Source of the DNA: Beijerinckia indica subsp. indica ATCC 9039
GTDB lineage: Bacteria > Pseudomonadota > Alphaproteobacteria > Rhizobiales > Beijerinckiaceae
Direction of reading: 5' to 3'
DNA: 64,000 nucleotides
NCBI RefSeq assembly: GCF_000019845.1
Contig: NC_010581.1
Coordinates: 3,479,501-3,543,500 of the forward strand
Below the pieces are notes generated by a model, which saw nothing but the letters and a program-made list of their open reading frames with translations, was not told the origin of the DNA and did no database searches. Shown in pieces: positions 54,443 through 63,535 of the stretch; positions within the stretch are counted from its first letter, which is position 1; each line of letters opens with the position of its first letter. The translations under genes and the position numbers were made by a program.

Positions 54443-57400
54443 ATGTTTTCCTCGATCTTCATCGATAGGCCACGCCTTGCCATCGTCATCGCCATTGTGA
54501 TCACCATCGCCGGCGCGATTTCGATGACCCGGATTCCGGTATCACAATTCCCCGATATCGTGCCGCCGCAAGTGCAGGTCACGGCGCGTTATCCGGGTGC
54601 CTCGGCCGGCGTCGTCGAAGCCTCCGTCGCGCAGCCGCTCGAGGCACAGATCGTCGGCGTCGACAAAATGCTCTATATGAAATCAGCGAGCGGCGACGAT
54701 GGCAGTTATACGCTGACCGCGACCTTCGATCTGTCGAGCAATCCCGACATCGATACGGTCAATGTCAATAATCGCGTGCAGACGGCCACGCCGCTCCTGC
54801 CGCCGGAGGTGCGCCAGCAGGGCCTGACGGTGCAGAAACGCTCGTCGGCGGTTTTGCAATTCATGATGCTCTACAGCGACAATGGCGCGCAGGACCCGCT
54901 GTTCATCACCAATTACGCGACGATCAACGTGCTCGATGAAATTTCGCGCACACCCGGCGTCGGCCAGGCGAGCCTCTTCGGCAATCTCAAATATTCGATG
55001 CGGATCTGGTTCGATACGAGCCGGCTTGTCAGCCTCAATCTGGCCCCTTCCGATGTGATCGCCGCGATCAGTAATCAGAATGTCCAGGCGCCGATCGGAC
55101 GTATCGGCGCGAGACCCATTGCCGACGATCAGCAATTCCAGTTCAATCTGCAGACACTGGGGAGGCTGCAGACACCGGAGGAATTCGGTGCAATCGTGAT
55201 CCGCGCCAATCCCGATGGATCGGTGCTGCGCGTGCGCGATGTCGCGCGGGTGGAAATGGGCGCCCAGAGCGAGGATGCCGAGGGCCGCTATTCCGGCAAG
55301 CCGGCGGTCGGCATCGGCATTTATCTGTCTCCCGGTGCCAATGCCGTGCAAACCGCGGCCGCCGTGGGCAAGGTCCTGGAACGGGTCGGCAAACGCTTTC
55401 CCGAGGGGTTGAAATCCACCGTCGTCTATGATGCGACGACCTTCGTGTCGGATACGGTACGCGAGGTCTTGCACACCTTGATCGAAGCTTTCGTCCTCGT
55501 CGTCCTCGTCGTCTTTCTGTTTCTCGGCAGTGTCCGCGCGACGGTCATTCCAACGATCGCCATTCCGGTCAGCCTCATCGGAACATTCGCCATCCTCCTC
55601 GCACTCGGCTTTTCAGCCAATACGGTCTCGCTGCTCGCTTTGGTTCTGGCCATCGGCATAGTCGTCGACGATGCGATCGTGGTTGTCGAGAATGTCGAGC
55701 GCGTGATGGAGGAGGAGCCGGATCTGACACCGGCCGAGGCCACCAAAAAAGCCATGGCGCAGATCACCGCGCCGATCATCGCCATCACCTTGGTCCTGCT
55801 CTCGGTCTTCGTTCCGATTGCCTTCATTCCTGGCACGTCGGGCGTCTTATTCCGTCAATTCGCGGTGACGATCAGCGCCGCCATGCTGATCTCGGCGCTC
55901 AATGCCTTGACCCTTTCGCCCGCGCTTTGCGCCATCGTTTTGAAACGGGGCCGGCCGCGGCGCGGCCTCATGCATCTCGTGCTGCAGGGCATCGACAAGG
56001 TCCGCGACGGCTATGCCCGCGTCGTCGTCAGGCTCCTGCGCTTTTCCTTCCTCGCCGTATTGCTTGTCCTCGTCTTCGGCGCGGGCATTTATGGCCTGTC
56101 CTTCAAGACGCCGACCGGCTTCCTGCCCGAGGAAGATCAGGGCGCCTTCTTCATCGCGATCCAATTGCCCGATGGCGCCTCGGTGGCACGCACCAGCGAG
56201 GTCATCAAGCGGGTCGAGAAAATTCTGCTCGGCATGCCGCAGGTCAAGGCGACTTTCGCCATTACCGGCTTTTCCCTCATCGATGGCGCCAACGAAGCCA
56301 ATAATGGGTTCATGGTCGCCAATCTGAAGCCTTTCGAGGATCGCAAGGCCGCCATGGACTCGGCGCAGGCCTTGATCGCCCAGGTGTTCATGCGCGCCGC
56401 CACCGAAATCCGGACGGCCCGCGTCATCGCCTTCAACCTGCCGCCGATCATCGGCCTTTCGACCAGCGGCGGCTTCGAATTCATGCTCGAAGGGCTTGAA
56501 GGCCAGGAACCCGCCCAGCTCTCGAGCGTCATGCAGAGCCTGATCATCGGCGCCAATCAAAGGCCCGAGCTCACGCGCGTCTTTTCGACCTTTACCGCGA
56601 CCAATCCATCGATCTTCCTCGAAATCGATCGCGACAAGGCGCAGGCGCTCGGCATCAATATTGCCGATCTGTTCAATGCCCTGAACACGACGTTAGGGGG
56701 CTATTACATCAACGACTTCAATCTTTATGGCCGAACCTGGCAGGTCAATATCCAGGGCGAGGCCGCCGACCGGCGCGATATTTCCTCAATCTGGCAGATC
56801 TATATCCGCAACAATAGGAATACGATGGTGCCCATGGCCTCGCTCGCCACGGTGCGCATGGTCCAAGGGCCACAGATCATCACGCGCTATAATAATTACC
56901 GCGCCATTCTCATTAACGGATCGCCCGCGGCAGGCGTTTCCTCGGGCTCGGCCTTGGAGGCCATGGGCACGCTGGCCGATCAGACGCTGCCCCCCGGCTT
57001 TTCCTTCGAATGGACCGGCACGGCCTATCAGGAATCACAGGTCTCCGGCCAGACGGGCTTCATCCTCGCCTTCGCCTTGCTGTTTGCCTATCTCTTTCTC
57101 GTTGGTCTCTATGAGAGCTGGGTCATTCCAGTGCCGGTCCTGCTCTCTGTCTCCGTCGCGGTGTTCGGTGCCTTTCTCGGCATTATCGTGGCTGGCGTAT
57201 CGCTCGACCTTTATGCTCAGATCGGCCTCGTGGTGCTGATCGCGCTCGCCGCGAAAAATGGTATTCTGATCGTGGAATTTGCAAAGGAACAACGCGAGCA
57301 CGGAGCCACGATCATCGAAGCAGCGGCCCTTGGCGCGGAAATGCGGTTCCGGGCCGTCATGATGACATCGCTCGCCTTCCTGCTCGGCCTCATTCCGCTG

Positions 57401-57613
57401 ATTCGGGCGACCGGTGCCGCGCAATTGAGCCGCCGCGCGGTTGGCACGCCCGTCTTTGCCGGCATGCTGGCGGCCAGCACTATCGGCGTCTTTCTCATCC
57501 CCATGCTGTATGTGGTTTTCCAGAAAATGGTCGAACGCGTCAGCAGTGCAAAGCCGAAGACACAAAAGGTACTCGCGCAAACAGGCGAGCCGCCTGCCCC
57601 TCGTTCGGCCTGA
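54443..57613 (+). CDS. RND multidrug efflux pump, HAE-1 (AcrB/MexF) family
   Basis: This is a 1056-aa inner-membrane proton-driven pump with 12 helices and two large periplasmic loops. Diagnostic segments are [56 protein letters not shown] (TM4 with the paired Asp of the proton relay), [18 protein letters not shown] and [15 protein letters not shown] (TM10 Lys region). Length is standard for HAE-1. Substrate specificity cannot be assigned. It is followed 2 bp later by a lytic transglycosylase, apparently in the same transcript. Confidence 0.96.
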   Translation: MFSSIFIDRPRLAIVIAIVITIAGAISMTRIPVSQFPDIVPPQVQVTARYPGASAGVVEASVAQPLEAQIVGVDKMLYMKSASGDDGSYTLTATFDLSSNPDIDTVNVNNRVQTATPLLPPEVRQQGLTVQKRSSAVLQFMMLYSDNGAQDPLFITNYATINVLDEISRTPGVGQASLFGNLKYSMRIWFDTSRLVSLNLAPSDVIAAISNQNVQAPIGRIGARPIADDQQFQFNLQTLGRLQTPEEFGAIVIRANPDGSVLRVRDVARVEMGAQSEDAEGRYSGKPAVGIGIYLSPGANAVQTAAAVGKVLERVGKRFPEGLKSTVVYDATTFVSDTVREVLHTLIEAFVLVVLVVFLFLGSVRATVIPTIAIPVSLIGTFAILLALGFSANTVSLLALVLAIGIVVDDAIVVVENVERVMEEEPDLTPAEATKKAMAQITAPIIAITLVLLSVFVPIAFIPGTSGVLFRQFAVTISAAMLISALNALTLSPALCAIVLKRGRPRRGLMHLVLQGIDKVRDGYARVVVRLLRFSFLAVLLVLVFGAGIYGLSFKTPTGFLPEEDQGAFFIAIQLPDGASVARTSEVIKRVEKILLGMPQVKATFAITGFSLIDGANEANNGFMVANLKPFEDRKAAMDSAQALIAQVFMRAATEIRTARVIAFNLPPIIGLSTSGGFEFMLEGLEGQEPAQLSSVMQSLIIGANQRPELTRVFSTFTATNPSIFLEIDRDKAQALGINIADLFNALNTTLGGYYINDFNLYGRTWQVNIQGEAADRRDISSIWQIYIRNNRNTMVPMASLATVRMVQGPQIITRYNNYRAILINGSPAAGVSSGSALEAMGTLADQTLPPGFSFEWTGTAYQESQVSGQTGFILAFALLFAYLFLVGLYESWVIPVPVLLSVSVAVFGAFLGIIVAGVSLDLYAQIGLVVLIALAAKNGILIVEFAKEQREHGATIIEAAALGAEMRFRAVMMTSLAFLLGLIPLIRATGAAQLSRRAVGTPVFAGMLAASTIGVFLIPMLYVVFQKMVERVSSAKPKTQKVLAQTGEPPAPRSA

Positions 57614-57615
57614 CC

Positions 57616-58884
57616 ATGCCGACGGCAGGCCCCCCACCCCAACTCGTAAGCCGGCGGCATGCCAACGGCTTCCTGATGGGTTTTGTTGGGGGCCTTATCG
57701 CCAGCCTTTGCTCCCTCTCCCTTCACGCGGAGGGGGTCTCTTCTACCCCGTTAGCGAGCCGGTCCTCATTCGCCTCTTTTCTCGCGGGGCTTTGGCCGGA
57801 AGCCCAGAAGGCCGGGATCAAACGCCAGACTTTCGACTCGGCTTTCGACGGCCTCACCTATGATCCCGCCCCCGCGCGGGCGGCTATGGCGCAGCCGGAA
57901 TTCGACCGGCCCTTACGCCTCTATTTCGCTCAGGCAGCGAGCCCCCCTCGGCGCGATCGCGGCCAAGTGTTACGCAAACAGTTCAATCCAGAACTGACCG
58001 CTCTGGAACAAAGATATGGCGTCCCGGCAGAGATCATCGTCGCCGCCTGGGGCATGGAAAGCGATTACGGGCGTCTGCGGGGCGACAATGACATTATCCG
58101 TTCGCTGGCCAGTCTCGCCTTCGCCCTGCCCGAGCGCCCTCTCTATCGTCAGGAATTGCTCGCCGCGCTTGTCATCCTCGACAGCGGACAGGTGAAACGC
58201 AATGACATGCGTGGATCTTGGGCGGGTGCCATGGGCGATCCGCAATTCCTGCCCTCCGCCTATCTCACCTATGGCATCGGTTTCGATGGAAAACCTTTTC
58301 CCGATCTCTGGCACAAGGCGGCCGATAGCCTCGCCTCGATCGCCTCATTCCTGGCGCGCTCCGGCTGGAAACCAGGCCTGCCCTGGGGGCTTGAAGTGCG
58401 CCTGCCACAAAATGCCGATCTCTCCTCCCTGCATCGAGATTTTTCCACCTGGACCAAGCTCGGCGTGGATGCGGCATCAAACGGCACCCTCCCCGTCAAA
58501 GGCGAGGCGACGCTGTTCCTGCCAGCCGGCCGCCAAGGCCCCGCATTTCTTCTCTCGGATAATTATTGGGTTCTGAAGCTCTATAATAATTCTGATGCCT
58601 ATGCGCTTTCGCTTGCATGGTTGGCGCAGGAAATCAAAGGGGAAGGCGGTTTACGAGGCTCGTGGCCTGAGACTGGGCCGGAACTCAGCCGGAAGGAAAA
58701 GGCGGCAATCCAACAACGTTTGCAAAAACTTGGATTCTATCAAGGCACGCTCGACGGCCGTTTCGGCCAAGCCTCGCGCGATGCGATCCATGCCTATCAA
58801 CTGCGTGTAGATCCGGGCAAAGCGGACGGCTTTGCCACGCAGGCCCTCTATCGGCAATTGCTGTCCGCCATGCCGGAACCGTGA
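57616..58884 (+). CDS. Lytic murein transglycosylase, MltB-like, with C-terminal peptidoglycan-binding domain
   Basis: This is a 422-aa periplasmic enzyme that cleaves the MurNAc-GlcNAc bond to form 1,6-anhydroMurNAc. The N terminus has a hydrophobic export segment (GFVGGLIASLCSLSLHA). The SLT_2 domain (about 50-320) has the catalytic Glu148 in AWGMESDYG, then MRGSWAGAMGDPQFLPSAYL and a KAADSLASIASFLARSGW block. A PG_binding_1 domain (about 355-415) shows QQRLQKLGFYQGTLDGRFGQ. The gene starts 2 bases after the pump stop. Coupling to the pump may help install the trans-envelope complex, an inference. Confidence 0.92.
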   Translation: MPTAGPPPQLVSRRHANGFLMGFVGGLIASLCSLSLHAEGVSSTPLASRSSFASFLAGLWPEAQKAGIKRQTFDSAFDGLTYDPAPARAAMAQPEFDRPLRLYFAQAASPPRRDRGQVLRKQFNPELTALEQRYGVPAEIIVAAWGMESDYGRLRGDNDIIRSLASLAFALPERPLYRQELLAALVILDSGQVKRNDMRGSWAGAMGDPQFLPSAYLTYGIGFDGKPFPDLWHKAADSLASIASFLARSGWKPGLPWGLEVRLPQNADLSSLHRDFSTWTKLGVDAASNGTLPVKGEATLFLPAGRQGPAFLLSDNYWVLKLYNNSDAYALSLAWLAQEIKGEGGLRGSWPETGPELSRKEKAAIQQRLQKLGFYQGTLDGRFGQASRDAIHAYQLRVDPGKADGFATQALYRQLLSAMPEP

Positions 58885-58985
58885 GAGGCCGGTGCAGCCC
58901 TCCCCGTTCCGCACGTTTAAAAGGATTATCCGTTAGAACAATAAGATAAAGACTGTTCTCTGAAGCAATGGAAGCAGAAAGTAGT

Positions 58986-59279
58986 CTAGGATGTTTGAGT
59001 CAAAAGCGGACATCCCTTTTTAGACCAACCCTTTGTTTCTTCAAAGATCGGAAGCATCGGGCAGGGTTCAACCTGAATATCCGAGACTTCAGGAGCGTCC
59101 ACTATTTTGGATTCAGGTCTCTCCAAAACCGAAACAGTCATGGCCAAGAGCATTTCACGATGAGCTATTCTTTCTTTGAGCGCCTCTCTTGCATCGGGAC
59201 TGCACACATCGATCGAAGAGTGCAGATGAGAGAGACCATTCAGAAGCTCTGAATAAGCATTAAAAACCAAGCGTTTCAT
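58986..59279 (-). CDS. Small hypothetical protein (97 aa)
   Basis: This is a 97-aa open frame with a helical, charged middle (DAREALKERIAHREMLLAMT) and a Cys/Pro-containing tail. No domain is recognised and there is no signal peptide. GGGAGAAGAG lies 9-13 bases before the ATG, and an AT-rich region with a strong palindrome sits upstream, which favours a real gene. An opposing frame 58968-59252 has no ribosome-binding site and is less convincing. Confidence 0.5.
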   Translation of the reverse strand: MKRLVFNAYSELLNGLSHLHSSIDVCSPDAREALKERIAHREMLLAMTVSVLERPESKIVDAPEVSDIQVEPCPMLPIFEETKGWSKKGCPLLTQTS

Positions 59280-59667
59280 TGGCTTCTCTTCTCCCTTCCT
59301 GTATAAATTATTGCCATATTAGATTATATTTTAATATTTTTATCGGAATTTCCCATTTATTCCACATGCACGCAATAGCATAGAAAATAATTATGTAATA
59401 TTATAACTCTATGAAGTTATAATATGGTAAAATACTCCTACACGGCCATGGAATACTTAATAAAAGCGGAGTATATTTTTATCACGGCGAGTAATGCTAA
59501 GCTCTCGCTTTTCCAGTAATATTAATATATGCGTAATACGTATTAGTCTCGCCCGCAATACCTTACAGGCACTTTTTAAGCCAGCTCAACCAAAAGTACC
59601 CTCCCCTTTTGGTTGAGGCTCTGCACGATCGGACATTCAATTAGATGCGTGGGCGAACTGTAAGCGC
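59280..59667. promoter_or_regulatory. AT-rich intergenic region with perfect palindrome
   Basis: Base composition is far more AT-rich than the surroundings for about 270 bp. TATTATAACT (59399-59408) and AGTTATAATA (59415-59424) are perfect 10-bp arms around CTATGA. Both flanking genes point to the left, so this probably carries the promoter of the 97-aa gene, with a regulator site. The composition could also mark foreign DNA or a nucleoid-protein binding site. Confidence 0.5.
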
Positions 59668-61263
59668 TTACGCTGGCACGCTTTCTTTCCAGCGCGCAAT
59701 CTCCGACAGCTCCGCTTCCGGACGATCGATGAGAAGCTTGCCGCGTCCCGAGAAAATCGTCCCCGCCCCGCCATCGATGGAGAGCCAATCGCCTTCTTTG
59801 ATCGGCAGGTCGTGCAAACGGGCTGTATGTCCGGCAACATCGACATTAAGGCCGGCGCAGCCGACCAGACAGGGTTTGCCTAATTGCCGCGCTACGAGTG
59901 CCGCATGGGCGGTGCGGCCGCCAACTGCGGTCACAATTCCCGCCGAGGCGGCAAAACCCGCGACGTCAGCGGTGCTGATTTCCGGCCGCAGGAGAATGAC
60001 GGGATCTCCCGCTTTTGCCAAGCGTTGAGCGCTCGTGGAATCGAAAGCCGCGCGACCGATCGCGACGCCCGTGGAAGCGCCGGTTCCATGCCCCACAGGC
60101 TCGCCAACCGCGCTCAGTCTTTGATTGGCGAGATGTTCGATATCCCGCGTGAAATCGATATTTTCCAGCCGCTGCAACGCCTCCTTGGGCGTAATGAGCC
60201 CCTCCTTGACGAAGGCCACGGCGAAACGCAAAGCCGCCGCCGGTGTGCGTTTCGCACTGCGGGTTTGCAGAAACCACAATTTGCCGTTTTCAATCGTGAA
60301 TTCGACATCCTGCACATCACCGAAGGCCTGTTCAAGCCGTGCGAGCGTCGCCACCAATTCCTTGGCGGCGGCGGGCACGGTACGCGCCAAAGCCGCTTCC
60401 GGTTCCGGCGTGCGGCGGCCAGAGACGACATCCTCGCCTTGCGATTCAAACAGGACATCGATTACCGGCGTCGCCGCGCCCGTCGATGGATCACGCGAAA
60501 AGGCGACACCGGCCCCCGATGTCAGCCCAACATTGCCGAACACCATGGCCTGGACCGTAACAGCCGTGCCGCCAAGCGCCTCGAGATGTTCCAGTTTGCG
60601 ATAGGTTTTGGCTTTGTCACTTTCCCACGAGCCAAAGACCATGCGCGCGGCCGCCTCGACCTGGCGCATCGGCTCTTCCGGTATGAATCCGCCGTTGCTC
60701 TCGATCACCTGCAGATAGGCCCCGGCAAGCCGTTCCAGCGCCTCACTGTCGAGATCACCCGCATCAAGGACCCCTTCTTCGGCCATGATCTGATCGCGTC
60801 GTTTGCGCAAAAGCGCCTGATCAAGGCCAAGGACGACATCGGCATAGCTGTCGAGAAACCGGCAGCGACAATCCCAGGCAAAACGCGGATGACCGGTCTG
60901 ACGCACGAGGCCCAACACAACAGAAGGCGTGCAGCCAACATCGAGCACGGTTTCCAACATGCCGGGCATGGACCGCGCCGCTCCCGAACGCACGGAAATG
61001 AGCAGCGGATGGCGGTGATCACCAAACCGTCTGCCGGTGGCCTCTTCGAGATAAGCGATCCCTTCTTCGAGACCCTTGACCAAGGCCTTTTCCGCCTCGG
61101 GCTCACTGCGCAGGATCGCGGAACAAAGCGTGATCGGCAGGACGAAGGCCGGCGGAACGGGAAGGCCGAGCGCAGCCATGCGCTCCAGATTGGCAGCCTT
61201 CGCTCCGATGAGATCTGCGGAATGTGCCTCGTTCGTTCCGGTCGCGATACGCACGATCTGCAT
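59668..61263 (-). CDS. PPDK-like ATP-grasp / phosphohistidine protein lacking the PEP-pyruvate domain
   Basis: This is a 531-aa cytoplasmic protein matching the first two-thirds of pyruvate phosphate dikinase. The N-terminal ATP-grasp part (about 1-350) has GAKAANLERMAALGLPVPPA, SVRSGAARSMPGMLETVLDV, GGTAVTVQAMVFGN, SGAGVAFSRDPSTG, GEDVVSGRRTPEP and DVQDVEFTIENGKLWFLQTR. The swivelling domain (about 410-500) has the phospho-acceptor His453 in GGRTAHAALVARQLGKPCLV, where normal PPDK has GGMTSHAAVV. The protein stops there: the C-terminal PEP/pyruvate barrel of full PPDK (about 870 aa) is missing. ATG 61263 was chosen because similarity begins there. It is 31 bp after the DUF47-like gene, so the two are co-transcribed. 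Confidence 0.85.
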   Translation of the reverse strand: MQIVRIATGTNEAHSADLIGAKAANLERMAALGLPVPPAFVLPITLCSAILRSEPEAEKALVKGLEEGIAYLEEATGRRFGDHRHPLLISVRSGAARSMPGMLETVLDVGCTPSVVLGLVRQTGHPRFAWDCRCRFLDSYADVVLGLDQALLRKRRDQIMAEEGVLDAGDLDSEALERLAGAYLQVIESNGGFIPEEPMRQVEAAARMVFGSWESDKAKTYRKLEHLEALGGTAVTVQAMVFGNVGLTSGAGVAFSRDPSTGAATPVIDVLFESQGEDVVSGRRTPEPEAALARTVPAAAKELVATLARLEQAFGDVQDVEFTIENGKLWFLQTRSAKRTPAAALRFAVAFVKEGLITPKEALQRLENIDFTRDIEHLANQRLSAVGEPVGHGTGASTGVAIGRAAFDSTSAQRLAKAGDPVILLRPEISTADVAGFAASAGIVTAVGGRTAHAALVARQLGKPCLVGCAGLNVDVAGHTARLHDLPIKEGDWLSIDGGAGTIFSGRGKLLIDRPEAELSEIARWKESVPA

Positions 61264-61294
61264 GAAGAAGTTCCGATGATGGAGTTTGAAAAAA

Positions 61295-63238
61295 TTATTT
61301 CGAGAGATCGGCCAGCACGTGGTCACGCAGCAGGCCACCCGCGCCAGCCAGCCGATCGGTCGCGCGTTCAAGGGCGCGCGCTAATTCCATGACGGAGAGA
61401 GAGGTCCGCAGATCGAAACTGCCGCGCAACACCAGGCGCGTGAGCGTGCGTTCGGCTTCATCCGCCCGATGTTCGTAATCGGCCAGTTGAACACAGGCCT
61501 CAAGCGCGTCCTCCGTATCGACACGCTGGCCTTGCGGAACATCCATGGCCGCGACGGCGCCGATGGCCATGGCCTGCGTGCTCCCCACCGCCGCCGCACT
61601 CAGATCGCCAAGCGGTTTCAACAGATCGGCCGGCAAATCTTCCGGAATCAGCGAGGCGATGAAGGCCGCTTGTTCGAATTCGTCGATCGTCTCTTCCACG
61701 CGGTTGACGAGGCTTTCAATCGCGCGGTCGGCATTGAGCCGGGCGATTTCAACCCGCGCCGCGACCGCCATGCGGTCGGCTTTCTCTTCGATATGCCGCG
61801 CATTCGCGGCCGCCCGGTCAGCATCGATCGCCTGCCCCTTGCTCCGCGCCGCGATCAAATGGGCGATAGCGTCAGCAATATCACGCGCAAGGCCCGCCTG
61901 GCGCACAACGATCGACAACAAAGAACTGTCGACGCTTTGCAGCCGCCGCATCAGATCGGCTTCGATGCGATCGCGCGCCAGCCGGACTGAACTGCCGGCG
62001 AGCAAGGTTTCGCTCGCGACGCGCAGCGCGTTTTTGAGGAAATCCACCGCCGCCTCACGGCCGAGCGCATGATCGAGACGCTCACCGAAGCCAATCCGTG
62101 TGGGCGTCGTATTGCGCACCGCCGAGGCGATAAGATCGCCACCGCCCAATTCGAGAAAGGCGCGATGGCCGAAACGGTTACGAGCCGCCCATTCGAGAAT
62201 GTGTCCGGCATCGGCCTTGGACATCCAGGTCCGCAGGAGCTTGCGGGCCTTGTTCCAATCGATCAGAAACACCAGGCTGGAGCCAAGCGCCGCCAGGAAA
62301 GCGGAGCGATGCGCCTGATCTACCGCCGCAAAACGGCCGGTCGTGAGATAGAAAGGTTCCTCGTCGCCGATGCCTTGAGCGTCCTTGCGTTCAAGGCCGC
62401 TCCATTGCACGGCGAAAGCGTCGAACAAGTTGGCAAAGAATCGCGCGCGATCGAGATGCACATCCGTATACGTGATGGTGACAGCAGCCGGATCTATGGT
62501 AATGACCACCACATGCGCTTCGGTCTCTCCGATATCGTTCTGGATGACCAATTTGCCGGTGCTGCGCATGGCCGTGGTGGCGAGGCCCGGATGGTTGAAT
62601 TTCAGTTTCCGGGTCGACTCCAACCCGCGCATGAAGGCCTCGACCAGGGGGCGATCCTCTGGCGTCAGACCATAGACATGAGCGCCGGCGCAAATCTCTT
62701 CCGCATGGGCCGCCGCAAGCTGGTTCAAGGCCTTATGGAGATCCATGACAAGGCGATGCAGACTATCCTCATGGTGTGCGGAAAGAGCACCCAATTGGGC
62801 GATCCGCGTCACGGCCATAGTGTCGGCGGGGCCCTGGTTTTCCGGCTTGTCTTTCAAGGCCGCCTGCAAGGCTGCAAGACGAGCAAGCCCGGCCTCACCG
62901 GCGGTCTGGTCTCCGGCCTTGACGGAATTGGCCATGGTCGTGACATCCTGCCAGATCGCGGCGGCGAGCGTGTCGAGGCCGGGCGCACTGATCCTGCCGG
63001 GATCCACAAGCCGCGCGTTCTGAACCAGCGTTTCCATCGGCAAGGGATCAATGCCGGCAGCGCGGCATTCATCCTGGAGGTCGAAGGGAGGCACTGTAGG
63101 GTTTTGGGCACGCCGGGCGGCTGCTTGCAGAACGGCAAGACGAAGCTTGACCTGATCGTTCGCGTGCAGACCATCCTGGATAAGCGATGGCAGGAGGATT
63201 TCACTCTCTCCAAGCCGTTCGATGATATCGGATTTCAT
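61295..63238 (-). CDS. Conserved protein with DUF47/PhoU-like C-terminal domain
   Basis: This is a 647-aa predicted cytoplasmic, mostly helical protein. The first 430 residues are not recognised; they include LKFNHPGLATTAMRSTGKLV, a Trp-rich segment (VFLIDWNKARKLLRTWMSKA) and ILEWAARNRFGHRAFLELGG. The C terminus (about 440-640) resembles DUF47/PhoU-like helical bundles: ARHIEEKADRMAVAARVEIA, ESLVNRVEETIDEFEQAAFI, LADYEHRADEAERTLTR. Such bundles bind metal clusters and regulate phosphate transport. It precedes the PPDK-like gene. Start 63238 (AGGG eight bases upstream) was preferred; an upstream in-frame start adds 27 residues. Function unknown. Confidence 0.75.
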   Translation of the reverse strand: MKSDIIERLGESEILLPSLIQDGLHANDQVKLRLAVLQAAARRAQNPTVPPFDLQDECRAAGIDPLPMETLVQNARLVDPGRISAPGLDTLAAAIWQDVTTMANSVKAGDQTAGEAGLARLAALQAALKDKPENQGPADTMAVTRIAQLGALSAHHEDSLHRLVMDLHKALNQLAAAHAEEICAGAHVYGLTPEDRPLVEAFMRGLESTRKLKFNHPGLATTAMRSTGKLVIQNDIGETEAHVVVITIDPAAVTITYTDVHLDRARFFANLFDAFAVQWSGLERKDAQGIGDEEPFYLTTGRFAAVDQAHRSAFLAALGSSLVFLIDWNKARKLLRTWMSKADAGHILEWAARNRFGHRAFLELGGGDLIASAVRNTTPTRIGFGERLDHALGREAAVDFLKNALRVASETLLAGSSVRLARDRIEADLMRRLQSVDSSLLSIVVRQAGLARDIADAIAHLIAARSKGQAIDADRAAANARHIEEKADRMAVAARVEIARLNADRAIESLVNRVEETIDEFEQAAFIASLIPEDLPADLLKPLGDLSAAAVGSTQAMAIGAVAAMDVPQGQRVDTEDALEACVQLADYEHRADEAERTLTRLVLRGSFDLRTSLSVMELARALERATDRLAGAGGLLRDHVLADLSK

Positions 63239-63398
63239 CGGTGCACCCTGGGACCTTGGTGAATAATGATCCCCCTTGAACGATTCGTGCGTCAGCCGTG
63301 TGACAGTTGAATGACGCATTCTCCCTTATAGAAGATTGAAAATATTGAACCTGGAGCACCGGGCACGGCTCACGGTGAACGTCCAGCGTTCTGATCTA

Positions 63399-63495
63399 GT
63401 ATCCACCCTCATTGAAGCGCGACTCGTCGCGGTTCAATGAGGGCAAGTGGATACAGTTTAAAAAGTGGCGTATCGAGAATCTATGATCTCGATAC
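63399..63495 (+). repeat. Two-hairpin palindromic repeat, copy 3
   Basis: Hairpin A arms are 63399-63416 and 63433-63454, with the same CAA insertion before GTGGATAC as copy 2. The linker is AGTTTAAAAAGTGGC. Hairpin B is GTATCGAGA (63470-63478) with TCTCGATAC (63487-63495). The loop bases of hairpin A (GCGCGACTCGTCGCGG) nearly match copy 1, so the loop is conserved as well as the stem. It lies between the sigma-54 activator and the DUF47-like gene, both on the minus strand. Confidence 0.85.
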
Positions 63496-63535
63496 TGGGG
63501 CATCGCCTCAATCGATGGATAGGCCTGAGAACGAA

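Noticed and set aside
58968..59252. Plus-strand 94-codon frame opposite the 97-aa hypothetical gene
   Set aside because: It lacks a ribosome-binding site and its composition is less protein-like than the minus-strand frame.
59884..61392. Plus-strand 502-codon frame opposite the PPDK-like gene
   Set aside because: Arg/His-rich with no recognisable motif, while the minus strand has clear ATP-grasp and phosphohistidine motifs.
62069..63262. Plus-strand 397-codon frame opposite the DUF47-like gene
   Set aside because: Antisense shadow; no domain, no ribosome-binding site, and the minus frame has family-like helical repeats and operon context.
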